Shown here in pieces: positions 1 to 12,087 of a DNA stretch of 64,000 bases (the first letter of the stretch is position 1; the number at the start of each line of letters is the position of its first letter). Where the stretch lies: positions 7,365,375-7,429,374 of the forward strand of contig NC_088297.1 in the NCBI RefSeq assembly GCF_032854445.1, in the 5' to 3' direction. The notes below the pieces were generated by a model, which did no database searches, was not told the origin of the DNA, and worked only from the letters and a program-made list of their open reading frames with translations. Source of the DNA: Liolophura sinensis. Lineage: Eukaryota; Mollusca; Polyplacophora; Chitonida; Chitonidae. The translations under genes were made by a program, and so were the position numbers.

Positions 1-299
1 ACCAGCGAAGCACCCACAGGGGAGACATCCTATCCCTTTAAGGGAATTTCAACCACCTACGCACCTACACAATGTCAAGATTCCTTAGAACTTCCTGTGG
101 TGTGCAAAATAAAATTGTTCTTTACAAGGCCAGAAAAAAGAAATTCTTGTGGTGTGCCACTTTAAAAAAAAGAGCGTTATCTCTGTAACAAGGAGTTTAA
201 TTGGAGGTCGATTCGAAATTTTTTTGAAGAGGATATAATATCCACAGAATGTTCACGTGTTGCTAAAACAAAAATGAAACACAATCTTGCTTCATGTGT
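1..299. other. intergenic, nothing recognised
   Basis: No reading frame, RNA gene or repeat is supported here. One detail: the 11-mer ATTCGAAATTT at 211-221 recurs at 7183-7193, just after the A-rich tail of the LINE. It could be a target-site duplication or chance. Confidence 0.5.
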
Positions 300-721
300 A
301 TTTGACCAAGTTGATCATGTGTGCCAGACAAGGTTGATCATGTATATTAGACCAGGATGTTCATGTGCATTTGACCAGGTTGATCGTGTGTATTTGACCA
401 GGTTAATCATGTATATTTGATTAGGTTGATCATGTGTGCTCGACAAGGTTGATCATGTGTATTAGACCAAGATGTTCATGTGTATTTGACCAGGTTAATC
501 ACGTATATTTGATTAGGTTGATCATGTGTGCTAGACAAGGTTGATCATGTATATTAGACCAGGATGTTCATGTGCATTTGACCAGGTTGATCGTGTGTAT
601 TTGACCAGGTTAATCATGTATATTTGATTAGCTTGATCATGTGTGCTAGACAAGGTTGATCATGTGTATTAGGCCAAGATGTTCATGTGTATTTGGACCA
701 GGTTGATCATGTGTATTTGAC
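300..721. repeat. 23-bp minisatellite with higher-order structure
   Basis: Monomers of about 22-24 bp, typified by TTGATCATGTGTATTTGACC, run continuously through this stretch. The variant starting GCTAGACAAGG (or GCC/GCTC forms) occurs at 323, 438, 530 and 645. The spacings are 115, 92 and 115 bp, that is 5, 4 and 5 monomers, so the array has a 207-bp super-period (9 monomers). Short ORFs on both strands across it are by-products of the repeat. Confidence 0.92.
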
Positions 722-2750
722 GAGATACATTGATACATGTACGTAAGGATGTTATTAAACTTTTCCTCTTCAGTGTTGATATTACCATCCCGTGTATCCC
801 AAGATTTCGTCCAGGCATGCTTTATCACCCTAATGGTGAAGCCTATCATCTGTACAAAGATAAATGTCAGATGTCCATCAGTTGATTTTCAACGAAAGGT
901 TTCTTTCATAAAAGTCTAGGTTTTCATCCGCACCACTAAATACCTGGCAAAAAAAATTACTTTACCAAGAACAAAACTGCCAAATTTGTATGACGGAACA
1001 CTCGTTTTAATACATATTAAGTAGACATTTTTGTTGTATTTTTCTACAGGTAAATTTAGAGGTGTTTCTATATTTCAAGACTAAGTTATACGGAAGTATC
1101 TTAGAGCCTAATAAAAGAGAATGGCATTGCAATTCCAAATGCAACATAGCACTTTGAATATCCCAAGACATAATGTAGGCAAATATGGCTTGGAGGCCCG
1201 TCGACTTGCAGTACTGTCGCTTTAGTGACATCATTCGAAGAAGCAGAATCCTTACTGGTTGTCCAATATATCTAAAGTGTTTTCCAAGAGGAAGACCAAA
1301 TATTGCCGGGAGTTCAGATCCTGCCCACGCCTCCCATCTCCTGAAGTGAAGTTTTAAAAGGTTACACGAGATAGAAAGTTTTGCATCTCTTTCTCTGCAA
1401 ACAACATGACCTAATACGCAATCAGATCAATAAGTGCTGAATGCTAATTGGCTGTTTTGGAACGTGAATAATTACAAAGCAGGTTTAACATATATTTACA
1501 CTGTAGAAACAGTGGGACAAAGGGACAAAGTACACTTTTTAGGGCGAAAGGCTATACAAGATCGAGTTAATGTAAAACACAAAAAAATGAATGGACTAAA
1601 TCGGAGTCACTTTGTGCTGTTTTTTTCTATAACTTGAGTTTGTTTACTAGTTAGATTTGTTTTCATTATTTATATAAAGGCGAACTAGAGAAATTTCCGT
1701 CAGTGATAAAAGCGTTGCTTCGCACAGATTTTATACATTGCCTATTTTATATTCCAGGACATAGTGTCGCTTACGGGAAAACACACGTGGCTCGATAGTT
1801 GTCTACTATACAATTACTACTGTAATAGTTACAACCAGCAAGATTCTGTCTTCAATTTCAGACATAGTCTTTACAGCACAAAAGTTTAGTACATGAAAAT
1901 GACCCGAACTTTGCCTCAGACTTAGGAGACAAAATTTAAGGTCAGTATTCGCTAGGCTCAACACTGGGACATTTATGTGTGTTAGCGTGAGTTGGGATGG
2001 AATTCGTTTAATTATTTTCCATAAATCTTTGCGTGCAATAAGGCTGAGTACTGTAATATCTGAGCTGAGTTTACTATCTGTTGTTCACCCTTAGGCGAGA
2101 TATTTATACCTAACAAATAAATATACTCGGAACTTTGTAATTTATTTGATTGCAGATTAATGTGGCCCTATGAATGGCTTTGATATGGATCAGTTTTGAA
2201 TGAATCGCTCACATCAGTGCGGTTTTTGTCCAGACACCATGTAATAAATGTTGCCCGCTATTCTTCAATAAGTCGCTGTTATCTTTAAAATAACAATGCA
2301 ATCAGAATGTCGTGGCAAAAACTCTGGCTGTGTAGCAAATCTCTTGTGACATTCATTTGGGTGAAAAGCGTGTTTGTGTATCAAGTTTAGGCTGGCGCTG
2401 CTGGCGCAGATCCCGCATAATGATGTCAGACTCTTCTGCTTGAGGATAGATAATTGTTTTCGGCCGTCATCTTCGTCTGTAGACAATGACCTTCCCTTAC
2501 GGGCGTGTGTTGATATATAGTATGTGACACTCCCACAGTTGGTGTAAGTTACCACACGTATTGATTATAACGATTCAGTACTTCTAGTAATGGCATCTCT
2601 TGATCCCTGGGGTACCCAGTCTAGGTTTATGTCCCTCTAGGGTGAAGTTAAACGGAGGGAGACACAACACTGTCGCAAAGTTATCACATAACGAAAGTTG
2701 GGCATTTACTTTTATTTTGTCGAGTGGGCCAGCGAGGACAGTGTTCATTT
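722..2750. other. intergenic, nothing recognised
   Basis: AT-rich DNA with many short random ORFs. None has a recognisable domain, coding-like composition over a useful length, or convincing splice signals. Confidence 0.5.
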
Positions 2751-2751
2751 T

Positions 2752-2759
2752 TATATAAA
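2752..2759 (+). promoter_or_regulatory. possible TATA box
   Basis: The string TATATAAA lies about 140 bp upstream of a possible start codon at 2897 that opens a 20-codon frame ending in a GTAAGT donor. Spacing would put a start site near 2785. AT-rich DNA produces such strings by chance, so this is only suggestive. It could also belong to the 5' region of the LINE downstream. Confidence 0.15.
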
Positions 2760-2896
2760 ATGTGAAAGGCTGACCGTCCTAACTCCAGATGAAGCTGGAT
2801 TTCTCTGGCAGGGAACTTTCTGGGCGAAATTGTGTGCGTGATGTGAGGGTCGTGTACAGTCATGTGGTAAGCCCATTTGGGGTCACATTATCATAA

Positions 2897-2956
2897 ATGT
2901 CTGCGGTGTACCGAGCTGAATTAGAGCAGCAACAACAGCGTGGTACAGCTGCTCAT
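2897..2956 (+). CDS. possible first coding exon, unknown protein
   Basis: A start codon at 2897 opens exactly 20 codons (MSAVYRAELEQQQQRGTAAH) and is followed directly by GTAAGT at 2957-2962, in phase 0. The peptide is hydrophilic with a short glutamine run and reads like a protein N-terminus. A TATATAAA string lies upstream. The -3 base of the start context is T, which is weak. No second exon in matching phase was identified, and a chance match cannot be excluded. It may instead be 5' leader sequence of the adjacent LINE. Confidence 0.15.
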
Positions 2957-3247
2957 GTAAGTGCTTAGATAGCAGCGACTTAAACACTCTCTAACATTGT
3001 CCCACCTTTGTCTCGCATTTCGCGGCGCGCATCGAAGAGTTCAGAAAGACAGCTTCGATATTTTCTTTATTTCTTTTTGGTCAGGAAGACATTTTTTCAT
3101 GTATTAACGTTGAATGATAATGGCCATAATTCTGTACATGGAACCCAATACTTTCATAACAGAAATAACAGACTGGTGCTTCTGAGGACGTACTATGTAC
3201 GCACCTTTACACCTCATATTTTTTGTGATTTATTTTGAAATTCTTAC

Positions 3248-6200
3248 TTGTGTGTACTGGACTATGTTACACGTGATCTTACCGATAACTACATGCGTTA
3301 TAAACAAAAATTCGAGCTGTTATCAAGTGAGTACGATGGTAACCAGGCTAGAACATGTGCTTCTTTCTTTCTTAAATGTTGTTACGTCATGGATTACCTA
3401 AGTCAATATCGTGTGGCAATCGGGACTTGGTATAACTTTGTGTGCTGTAAAAGCAGGGTACACCTAATCAAACTTATAAACTTGCTGAATGAATTAACAG
3501 TGATTTGTAATGCTACTGACTCTTTACTATTTTGTGTTATTATAGGTATTCTTTGTATGTTAAACAACTTGAATTACGTTTTAATTGTCATTATCGCATT
3601 ACTGCTGCGATGCGGAGATATACATAAAAATCAGGGACCACCAAGCTCGCATAACTTAAGATGTTGTCATTTTAATGCTAGGAGCCTTCTGGCTCAGTCT
3701 GATGATCAAATGTCATCATATTCTAAGTTAGACGAAGTCTCAACCGTACTTGTAAATGAACATGATTACGATATTATTTGTGTAACAGAAACTTGGCTTA
3801 GTTCTGCCATACCAGATGAAAGAGTTAATATAGAAGGGTACTACATTATAAGGAAAGACAGAGATAGGCATGGTGGGGGTGTTGCCATTTATTGTAAGTC
3901 ATCATTGAATATCACACGCAGATTAGATCTTGAAAATGAAAATGAAATGCTATGGATTACAATTGAATTGTTCAATAGAAGTGTATTAGTTGCTGTATGT
4001 TACCGCCCTCCTAACCAATCAACGGAATCACGGGATCTTTTTATTGATAACTTTGATTCTACTCTCACTTCTGTTATATCAGAAAAACCCACATGCTTTA
4101 CTAATATTTGGTGATTTTAACGATCGCTGCACTGACTGGAATAAATACCATGATAAGAGTGAATTAAAAATGAAACTTTTTCGACCTTTTGGCTGGAAAA
4201 AATTTATTTCAAATACTGAATGAGCCGACAAGATATACGGAAGATAGTGCTTATTTATTAGATCTAATAATCACTGACAATATGAGATATGTAATAGATT
4301 ACGGAGTGGCTTGTCCCATGGCTAATCTTGACCACTGCACGATCTATTGTAAACTGGATGTTCTTTGCAATGATAAACCTAAATCTTTTAAAAGACATGT
4401 ATGAGACCTTAAATGTGCTGATATAGACCGTCTACGTAACTTACTGTCTGTCTCACCCTGGGATATATGTGACGTTTTCACTGATATAAATGACAAAGTG
4501 TATGCATGGTCAAATCTTTTTCTGTCATGCTGTAAGGAAACTATCCCAAATAAAGAAATTACCGTGAGACCTCGCGACAAGCCCTGGATGACCAATGATG
4601 TGCGATATAAGTTACGAATTCGAAATACATGCTTTAAAAAGTATAAAAGATCTAAAAATGAAAAAGATAAATTTCGCTTCTATATAGCCAGAAGGGAGGC
4701 CAACACAGCCAAAAGAGAGGCTATTCGTCGCTATGCTACACGTCTAAAAACCAAAACCAAACTATCTGACCCAAATCTAGATACCAAGACTTACTGGTCT
4801 TCAATGAAATCAATGTTGGGTTCTAAAGAAACACCTCCAATACCACCACTACTTGTAAATGGTAAAAATGTGTCCAGTGATATTGATAAGGCCAATGCTT
4901 TCTGTGCATTCTTTGCATCACATTCTGACCTTCCATCTCCTGTCCCCGACTTGCCGGACTTCTCCTTCGTTACTACAACTCGTTTAAACAGTATACAAAT
5001 AACTGAAAAGGAAGTCGGCCAGTGTCTCAGTTCGTTAAATACAAAAAAGGCATCAGGTCCGGATGGGATCAGTAATTTTATGTTGCAGAGTGCAGCAGGA
5101 AGTATAACACCCTCGCTTACTAAACTATTTAACTCTTCATTACAAAACGGCGTCTTTCCGTACGCGTGGAAAAGGTATCGCGTTTGCCCAGTATTTAAAA
5201 AAGGTGATCGACATTGTATTTCTAACTACAGACCAGTATGTCTTCAACCATCGATATCCAAAGTATTTGAAAAAGTCGTCTATAAACATTTATATCAATA
5301 TCTTACGATAAACAATATTCTTATTCCTCACAATGCAGGATTCAAAAGTGGTGATTCAACTATCTGTCAACTAACTAAAATCGTCCATAATATTTATAAA
5401 GGTTTAGACAACGGTAATGATATGTGTTTGGTATTCTTGGATGTGAGCAAAGCCTTTGACAAGGTTTGGCACACAGGTTTACTATTTAAGTTGAGGCAGA
5501 TGGGTATTGGAGGAATGTTACTGGCGTGGATAAATGATTACTTATCTGATCGATCAATCTCTGTTTGCCTCACCGGTAAAGAATCTAGCTCGAATCCTAC
5601 GTACTCAGGAGTTCCTCAGGGCTCTGTACTTGGTCCTTTGTTGTTTCTTATCTTCATAAATGATATAAATACTAATATTGAATGTGACATAAATATATTT
5701 GCTGACGACACATCCTTGTTAGAAGAAATTAAAGATTTACCAGTCTCAGAAACTAGACTGAACCGTGACCTTAGCAAGTTAGCGTCGTGGGCAAATCAAT
5801 GGTGTGTCACATTTAATGCTCTTAAGACAGTTTATTTACTTGTATCATTAAAGGGAAATCCTTCCTATCCCAAACTGTATCTTAATGGCACGGAGGTGAA
5901 GAGCGTTCAGTCCCACAAACACCTTGGGATCTTTTTACAACACAATGGGAAATGGGACGAACACATTAGAAACTTAGTTAATAAATGTAACAAAAAACTG
6001 AGTATTCTCAACCGATGTAAGAAATGCCTTACCCGAAAATGTTTGAAAACTCTATACTTCAGTCAAATAAGATCTACCATCGAATATGGTGACATCCTGT
6101 TTGACAATTGCGGTATAGTGTTGCCTCAAAAACTTGAAACAATTCAGCGAAGAGCTGCTCTTCTCTGTTCTGGGGGCCTACGTCGGACATCGTATAGTAA

Positions 6201-6935
6201 ATTATTAAATGAACTAAGATGGGAACCGCTTTATGTGAGACGTAGATCCCACAGAATTCTTCTTTTCCATAAAATTATAAATGGGCTATCGCCTCCTTAT
6301 TTGAAAAAATTACTACCATGCGGAAATGAAGCTGTCGTCAGTACATACAATCTACGAAAAAAGCACAACATCCGTCTTCCCAAAGGTCGTATCCAGTTGT
6401 ACATGTCGTCATTTATTCCCCAAACAATTAAAGATTGGAATTCAATACCTCTCCACTTTCGTCACGAGAAAAGCTTAAATCCTATCCTAAACCTAGTTTT
6501 GTTGACAGCATTACTATTTCCGTACTGTACGATTCTTTTGTAACATTTTCCCCGATACTGCATTGTAGGATGCGGATGGGACTGAGCGCTCTTCACGCAG
6601 ACTTATTTACCAATGGCCTTTCAGATGACCAGTCTTGTCATAAATGTAATTACAAATGTGAAAATTCTCATCATTTTCTTATTGAATGTCCCGCATATGC
6701 CGCTCAAAGGAAGCACATGTTCGACAGGTTTACTAAAACGATTTCTCCAAATGCTCACTTATCTATTTTCCTTCCGCATTGCTCAAAACATATCTCAAAT
6801 ATTTTACTTTTTGGATCAAATGACCTATCTCTTGAAGACAATAAAACCATATTCTGTTCTGTGCACAAATTCATTCAAGATACTCGAAGATTTATCCATC
6901 GTACTCACCAAGTAGTTCAAACAAGCTCCTTTTAA
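3248..6935 (+). pseudogene. LINE ORF2: endonuclease and reverse transcriptase, broken
   Basis: This is the polyprotein that nicks target DNA and copies element RNA in other members of the family. Reading frame 3248-4114 holds a hydrophobic leader, a 2A-like motif and endonuclease motifs FNARSL, TETWL, GGGVAIY and YRPPN. The endonuclease continues with GDFND (about 4110) and LDHCTIYCK (near 4330) after frameshifts near 4090 and 4175, both at homopolymer runs. TGA at 4402-4404 is probably a decayed CGA arginine codon. The frame from 4498 carries the RT: LDVSKAFDKVWH (near 5440), GVPQGSVLGP (near 5610) and the catalytic FADD at 5698-5709 (residues 401-404 of that frame). A third frameshift near 6470 leads to a C-terminal part with CHKCNYKC...H...C (about 6635-6700), ending at 6935. 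Three frameshifts and one stop make it dead but fairly young. Confidence 0.92.
3614..3643 (+). other. degenerate 2A-like motif in LINE leader
   Basis: A leucine/isoleucine-rich stretch (about 3540-3610) runs into GDIHKNQGPP. The 2A ribosome-skipping consensus is D-(V/I)-E-x-N-P-G-P, and 2A-like leaders are known from APE-type LINEs of molluscs and echinoderms. Here the glutamate is histidine and the first proline is glutamine, so skipping is probably lost. Position, hydrophobic context and the retained D-I, N and G-P support homology. Confidence 0.7.
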
Positions 6936-7182
6936 GGTACAAAGTGCTAAGACTGAAACCCATTCCTAAATCTGTTATATAATCGGTACTTAATGAAGTA
7001 TATGAGTGTGTGCAGTATTGGATGCCTATGTGTATTGTAAATATTGTAAATATTTTATTCTTCACTATCAAGTTTTGTTTATATAAATGTATGATGTATA
7101 TAAGTTTGAGGAGACTCCCTAGTGACCCATGGGTTGTGGGATATCCTCAGTAAACAAATAAAGAATTAAATTAAATAAAACA

Positions 7183-7814
7183 ATTCGAAATTTCCCAGCG
7201 GTTCTAACTTCATTGGCACACCAGTCAAGATTCTTGCTCCAAAACTGACGCCTGGAGAAGTACATGGATATATCTGTGATAGTGATGATCATTATCATAC
7301 TACCACACCTCAGATTTCTCTCGCACAGCTATGTAATATTTTGCAACAAGACGAGCATGGTTTCAGATATCGTTGAACAGGTGTCAATAGTTTAATGACA
7401 CGATTATTTGTCCCTGATTTTTACCGCCATGAATGTGAGTGCCAACAATGTTCCGATGATGTAAGATAATGGTCATATATATCAGCTTGATTGATTTGTC
7501 CTCCAGAAGCGCAATAACTGGAGGTGCTACGGCATTGTAATTTTACTTCTGTAACAATTATGGAGAAACGCTATGCTTCTACAACTTTGTCACGTTAGGA
7601 AGCAATCAACTTTGGGCTTAGATCATTGTTTCGCGTGAGTAACAACCCGGCTTTGAATTTAGACTTTCCTCTCAGAAGCAACTTGCTCACAACACATCTC
7701 TCCCGCAATGCTATGAAACCTTCTGTATTGTTAGAGGTTTTCTGCCGTGCTCAAACACATCTTTGGGCTGATGCTATTAAGCAAATGCCGCTTTACATCG
7801 GACTTAATAGGTGA
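7183..7814 (+). pseudogene. coding relic of unknown protein after the LINE
   Basis: From 7184 an open frame of about 60 codons reads in a coding-like way (for example GTPVKILAPKLTPGEVHGY and CDSDDHYHTTTPQISLAQL) and ends at a TGA near 7373. Further downstream, 7626-7814 gives another coding-like frame (SNNPALNLDFPLRSNLLTTH). Several stops and shifts separate them. I do not recognise the protein. The LINE may have inserted into this relic, which could itself be part of another mobile element. Ordinary non-coding DNA is a possible alternative for the second part. Confidence 0.3.
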
Positions 7815-8239
7815 AAGGATAGACCGCTGGATGTATGGGATAATCGCGACAAATTGGATTTCAGCTGGAGGTGTCACGTAAGCCCGCATTTTGTTAGCAG
7901 GTTGTCGGTGATGCTCCGGAAGAGCCTTATTGATGGGTATAATTAAAGCTGAAGAAATAACACAACAACTTTTCCGAGATCAGCACAAAAGCAACAGATA
8001 TGTTTATACTGGGTGTTCTCTTATATGGGCCAAATCGTACTTCATCAGAAAAGAAAAACCTTGTGGGATTTTTTACCAGCCTTGTGGAGTGCCCTGTAAC
8101 TGGTTTTAAATGTGCAGGTTTAGGTTTAAATTTCTTCCGGTTATATCGGTATTAAAAGTTGCGTGGGCATGGGAATGGACGCAAGTAAATGTACACATAA
8201 TTGTAACCTGAGATTTACACTGGTAACGTCACATTGTCA
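7815..8239. other. intergenic, nothing recognised
   Basis: No coding or repeat structure could be supported in this stretch. Confidence 0.5.
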
Positions 8240-8620
8240 TGTGGAAGTTTCTGGTGCTCGGGTATAAGCAAAGCTCAAGACAGACCACATGTAGGGTTTC
8301 TGGTATCCGTGGACAAATCACAGTTTTAAATCAGATATAGGTAAGAAGACCACACATAGGTTCCCGATATCAGAATGCATCCATGCTTTAAAACAGATAT
8401 TTATATACCAATCATCAACCGAAATATATGCCATAATTAGGTGTCCGGCATCGGTGGGGACACCACAATCCTGTTTCTGGTGTACGTAAGGAGAGCACAA
8501 TTTGGTTTCCGATTTCGATGTGGAGAAAACAATTAAATTTCTGGTATAGGTATGGTTTCCGGTGCCAGTGTGGAGAACACAATTACATTTCTCTTATCGG
8601 TATGGAGGCCATATTTTAAA
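8240..8620. repeat. degenerate minisatellite
   Basis: Variants of TTTCTGGTATCGG followed by TGTGGAGA and CACAATTA recur irregularly, for example near 8297, 8361, 8445, 8475, 8540 and 8560. Unit length varies around 40-60 bp, so the array is old and diverged. The exact limits are approximate. Confidence 0.5.
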
Positions 8621-8986
8621 CCGCTTTAGGCTATCCGAAAAACGTCTATTTTCTTGAAATTACAAATTGGATGTTAACAATCCGAAATGGGTCAAATATC
8701 TGACGCCATGAGAATATTAGCAATGATTTCAAGTTAAGTATCGCAGAGTAGTCATCATGATACGATCCATTAGATTAAACAGATTAGACGAGGGACATTT
8801 AGTTACAAATCTTCTGAGGTTCAGAAAACAATTAAACACTCAGAATAGGCCGTGGATAATGTCACCGATAGGGTAGAATGCCAGTATATAAAATGGATAT
8901 TTCAGATTGATAATCGTATTTACCCATACATTCCATTTGGACTCTACAAATCTTGTATTGTAATCCCACTGTCGGAAGCAATTATT

Positions 8987-9222
8987 GCTATTTATTTATT
9001 TATTTATTTGATTGTTGTGTTTTGCCGTACTGAAGAATATTTGATACGACGACGGTGAAAGCCACGATCATCTGCAGGTTGGTCCGACAAGTCTTCCCAC
9101 TTAAAACCGGTGAAGAAAGTCAGCACGAGCTGGACTTGAACTCAAAACGATCGCATTGGTGAGAGGCACCTGGATCATTACGCCGTGCTGGCGTGCTAAC
9201 CCTTTCGCCCACGGAGGCCCCT
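8987..9222 (-). mobile_element. SINE family A copy
   Basis: On the minus strand the element starts with a tRNA-like head (GCC-TCCGTGG side, box B-like TTCAAGTCCAGC) and ends in a body with the conserved TACGGCAAAACAC-type tail and AAATAAATAAATAAATA. On the plus strand it reads from the TTTATTTATTTA tail to CCACGGAGGCCCC. The copy is diverged and lacks part of the centre. The body resembles MetaSINE-type elements of molluscs from memory; this is not tested. Confidence 0.85.
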
Positions 9223-12022
9223 TATTACCGGTTATGAATGGAAAACGATATTGTTCATAATTAAAAACATACGTATCTCACAATAGGCTATCAGACAGAT
9301 ACTAATACTGTTATTCATTTTATAAGTACTCTACCATTTTTCGTAGCACGCAATGTATAAATATGGCCAGAGAAAGCCAACGATTGTGTGTATTATGCCA
9401 TCCTGGTATATACATATAGCATGCGGCACGGTTCGTCTTTGGTTTTTAATTCGGTCAACCATTTTCAGGGAACAAGACCAACTTAAGTCCGAGAATAACC
9501 GAACATTCGATATATAGCCATAAATATGAGAGCTCTTGACAGTTCTCATCACGTGGTCTGTCATCAAAGTTCTGGTCTGGTGTCAAGTAGGATTATGTTG
9601 AAACTACCTTCACAGGAACAGCTTTAAATTGACCAGATGAAGAGATGATCCAGTGCCAAGTGGATGAGCACTGATGTCTAGTCTGCCACTTCCTTCGCGA
9701 AAGTGATGTTTAGTTAATGCGGACTGTGCGTCTCTTAAGCTTAATTGGTCATTTCTGGACGATCAGTAGCCCTGTGTGTGCACCTATTACCAATATCACG
9801 TTTTCTACCAGTCCTTGGTTCTTACCATCTTGAGGCGGGGAAGCCTTTAGCAAAACAGCCCCAAACATACAACGCCCCAGTGTGAGCTATTCTGATTTGT
9901 CACAAACTCGATGTAAGACCAAGGTAAGTCGAATGGCAAGTTACTGAATCACTTTACAATAGCTCGTCAGCCAAGATACTCAATTTGCAGAAAATTTACA
10001 GGAATGCGATTATAAAATAACAGCGATTTGACGTGGCGCATAATTTTTTTGCTGTCAAGAAAATTGCTGTATGAGAAACTTAATGATCTTAAGACACTGC
10101 ACGTATCCTAAAAAATTATACATCTACAAAATCAAGTAACAAAACCTTATGAATCCAAGGTTTTCGCATTGCCTTCCTAATGGCAAATGACAGTACTAAC
10201 CCTACACTGGGGATCCACAACCCTAAGACAAACACCGCCAGTGCAATGGTTTTCTGTATTTCATGTCCAGGTATATGTCACTATAGACAATTGTGTCTTA
10301 TTTTGGTTTTGTTGCTTACATATTACTCTAAGGCCAAAGGGTAAAATATTAAGCATTTTTAAACTGCATCCACTTTCTTTAACTGGAGTTGTCCGGGATA
10401 TGTACGTTTTAGCAGATCAGGAGAAACTTTACATTTCTTGGCGCCACACTGTCATTTAGATCGCGTTCTCATGGAATATCTCGATAAGATCAAGATCATG
10501 CCGTGCTTGTCATTCTCGTTTAATACACATTTTTATCCTCGATAAGCAAACTGCTCGAGTGTGTTTTATGTGATGCCCAATATATGCATGTGTGTGCTAG
10601 GGATTTTTCCTCGTGTGATACGTCGTGCGATTCCCAGTACAGCCACATCAAGCATATTCTGGTTGACTGTGTAGACATTGGTCATGCATGACAAAGGTTC
10701 TACACAGTCGTCACAATAATTGCAATTAATTATTAAAAGGCGTTTGGTTTATGTCATAAAATATAATTATTCTACATTTATACATTTTAAAAATTTGAAT
10801 TTGGTTTTTGAACCGTGACATTTGTGTTATTTACTTTCCTTTAACTGTGTCACTGTAATTTTGTGTGTTCTCTTGATCGCATCGAAAACAATTCACTGTC
10901 CACTGGTTAAAGCATGTTTCCCCAAGATGTGATTGAAACATTGGCGAATTGGCGTTAAACCATTATCATTCCTTCAATACCTTGGTGACCACCATCATAC
11001 CGAAATTATTTAAAACAAGTATGCTTTAAGCGACTTTGTTGTCTGTTGGAAGCATTTGTCTACATTTCTCTTATGGGTATCTTCGACATTATCAGAGTAG
11101 TCTCCCTTGATATAGAACAAACCGTGACTTGGATACAAAAACGTCATAATTTTCTCTCTGCAAAATCCTTGTATCTGTTGAGCCCTGGCACAATCTAGAA
11201 TTTGTAAAGAAATCTTTTCGATTTAATTACACTGTCGGAACGGATAAATTAACTTTGTGCTCGCGCACTCTATTGACATTCTAGCCATCTTATCAGGAGT
11301 GTATCTACTCCGGCAAGCCCCGAGAACTAAAGCATGCGATAACTGAGCTGCCAGCCCATATTACTTGTTGATGAAAAACAAGAGTGGTTCGAAGCAGAAA
11401 ACATCCCGCCTAGCTAAAAAACAGAAAAACAAAATTTCAGTCACACATTTCCAGGCTCTTATTAAAAATACTGGAATATCGCTTTCATTCGTAACTGTCA
11501 GGGAATGTCACTTTTTCATGTCCCCCTTTGTCGAATTCTTACTGTTGCCTAGCTACACTGTTGCCTAGATACACTTTGTGTGCTGCCTAGTAATGCAGTT
11601 ATCAGCTGTCAGTCCATTTCGTTAGATGTCTAATTTCCCTTACCCGACTGCTAATGTGCGTTAAATCACATCTATTGTTACAGCTCGTCCCCGGCGCTGA
11701 TACTAAATTAGTTCTTATTAGAGGTAGTCTGATACAGATACTTCTATTTATATTCAGTATGAACTACACTTATGGACCCTAGTTTGCACTTGTCATTCGG
11801 ACCTTGTTCAAGTTATACAGCATTCACCATCTTGTAACTTTCTTGAAACCAGATATATCAGACTGCCCTGAGCTATGTGTTCTACAGCACACTGACGTCA
11901 CACATTTTATATTAGACTGCCGTCATGTGTCTGTAGTATGTGTAGATACACGAATAGAAAGCACAATGATCTGGGATGTATGCACTGAGCAAGACAGATC
12001 CAACATGTAAAGCGCAATCTCC
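9223..12022. other. intergenic, nothing recognised
   Basis: No reliable exon, RNA gene or repeat family was seen. A 30-codon open stretch ending at a GTAAGT near 9923 was considered and set aside as likely chance. Confidence 0.45.
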
Positions 12023-12087
12023 GTATAAGTGAAATATTGTTGAAATGGCGTAAAACAACAACTAAATGAGTAAATAAATAAATAAAT
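12023..12087 (+). mobile_element. SINE tail fragment (family A-like)
   Basis: Only the last 65 bp of a SINE remain: GTATAAGTGAAATATTGTTG, a GGCGTAAAACAACAACTAAA segment and an AAATAAATAAATAAAT tail. The 5' truncated form fits target-primed insertion. Confidence 0.75.

Larger units (their letters stand above)
3248..7182 (+). mobile_element. CR1/L2-like non-LTR retrotransposon (LINE), near full length
   Basis: The element encodes an apurinic-type endonuclease, a reverse transcriptase and a C-terminal cysteine/histidine knuckle, followed by an AT-rich 3' UTR with AATAAAG and a tail of ATTAAATTAAATAAAA ending near 7182. The 5' limit is not visible. If the 11-mer at 211-221 and 7183-7193 is a target-site duplication, the element would start near 222 and include the 23-bp minisatellite. 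The domain order and the leucine-rich 2A-like leader suit the CR1/L2/Crack/Rex1 group. I cannot assign the clade without a tree. A second, degraded member of the family lies on the other strand at 40832-42365. Confidence 0.9.

Noticed and set aside
646-919. Overlapping ORFs on both strands
   Set aside because: They start within or directly after the 23-bp array and have no domain-like content.
9834-9922. A 30-codon open stretch before GTAAGT
   Set aside because: Such stretches are expected by chance in three frames, and no compatible upstream exon or good acceptor was found.
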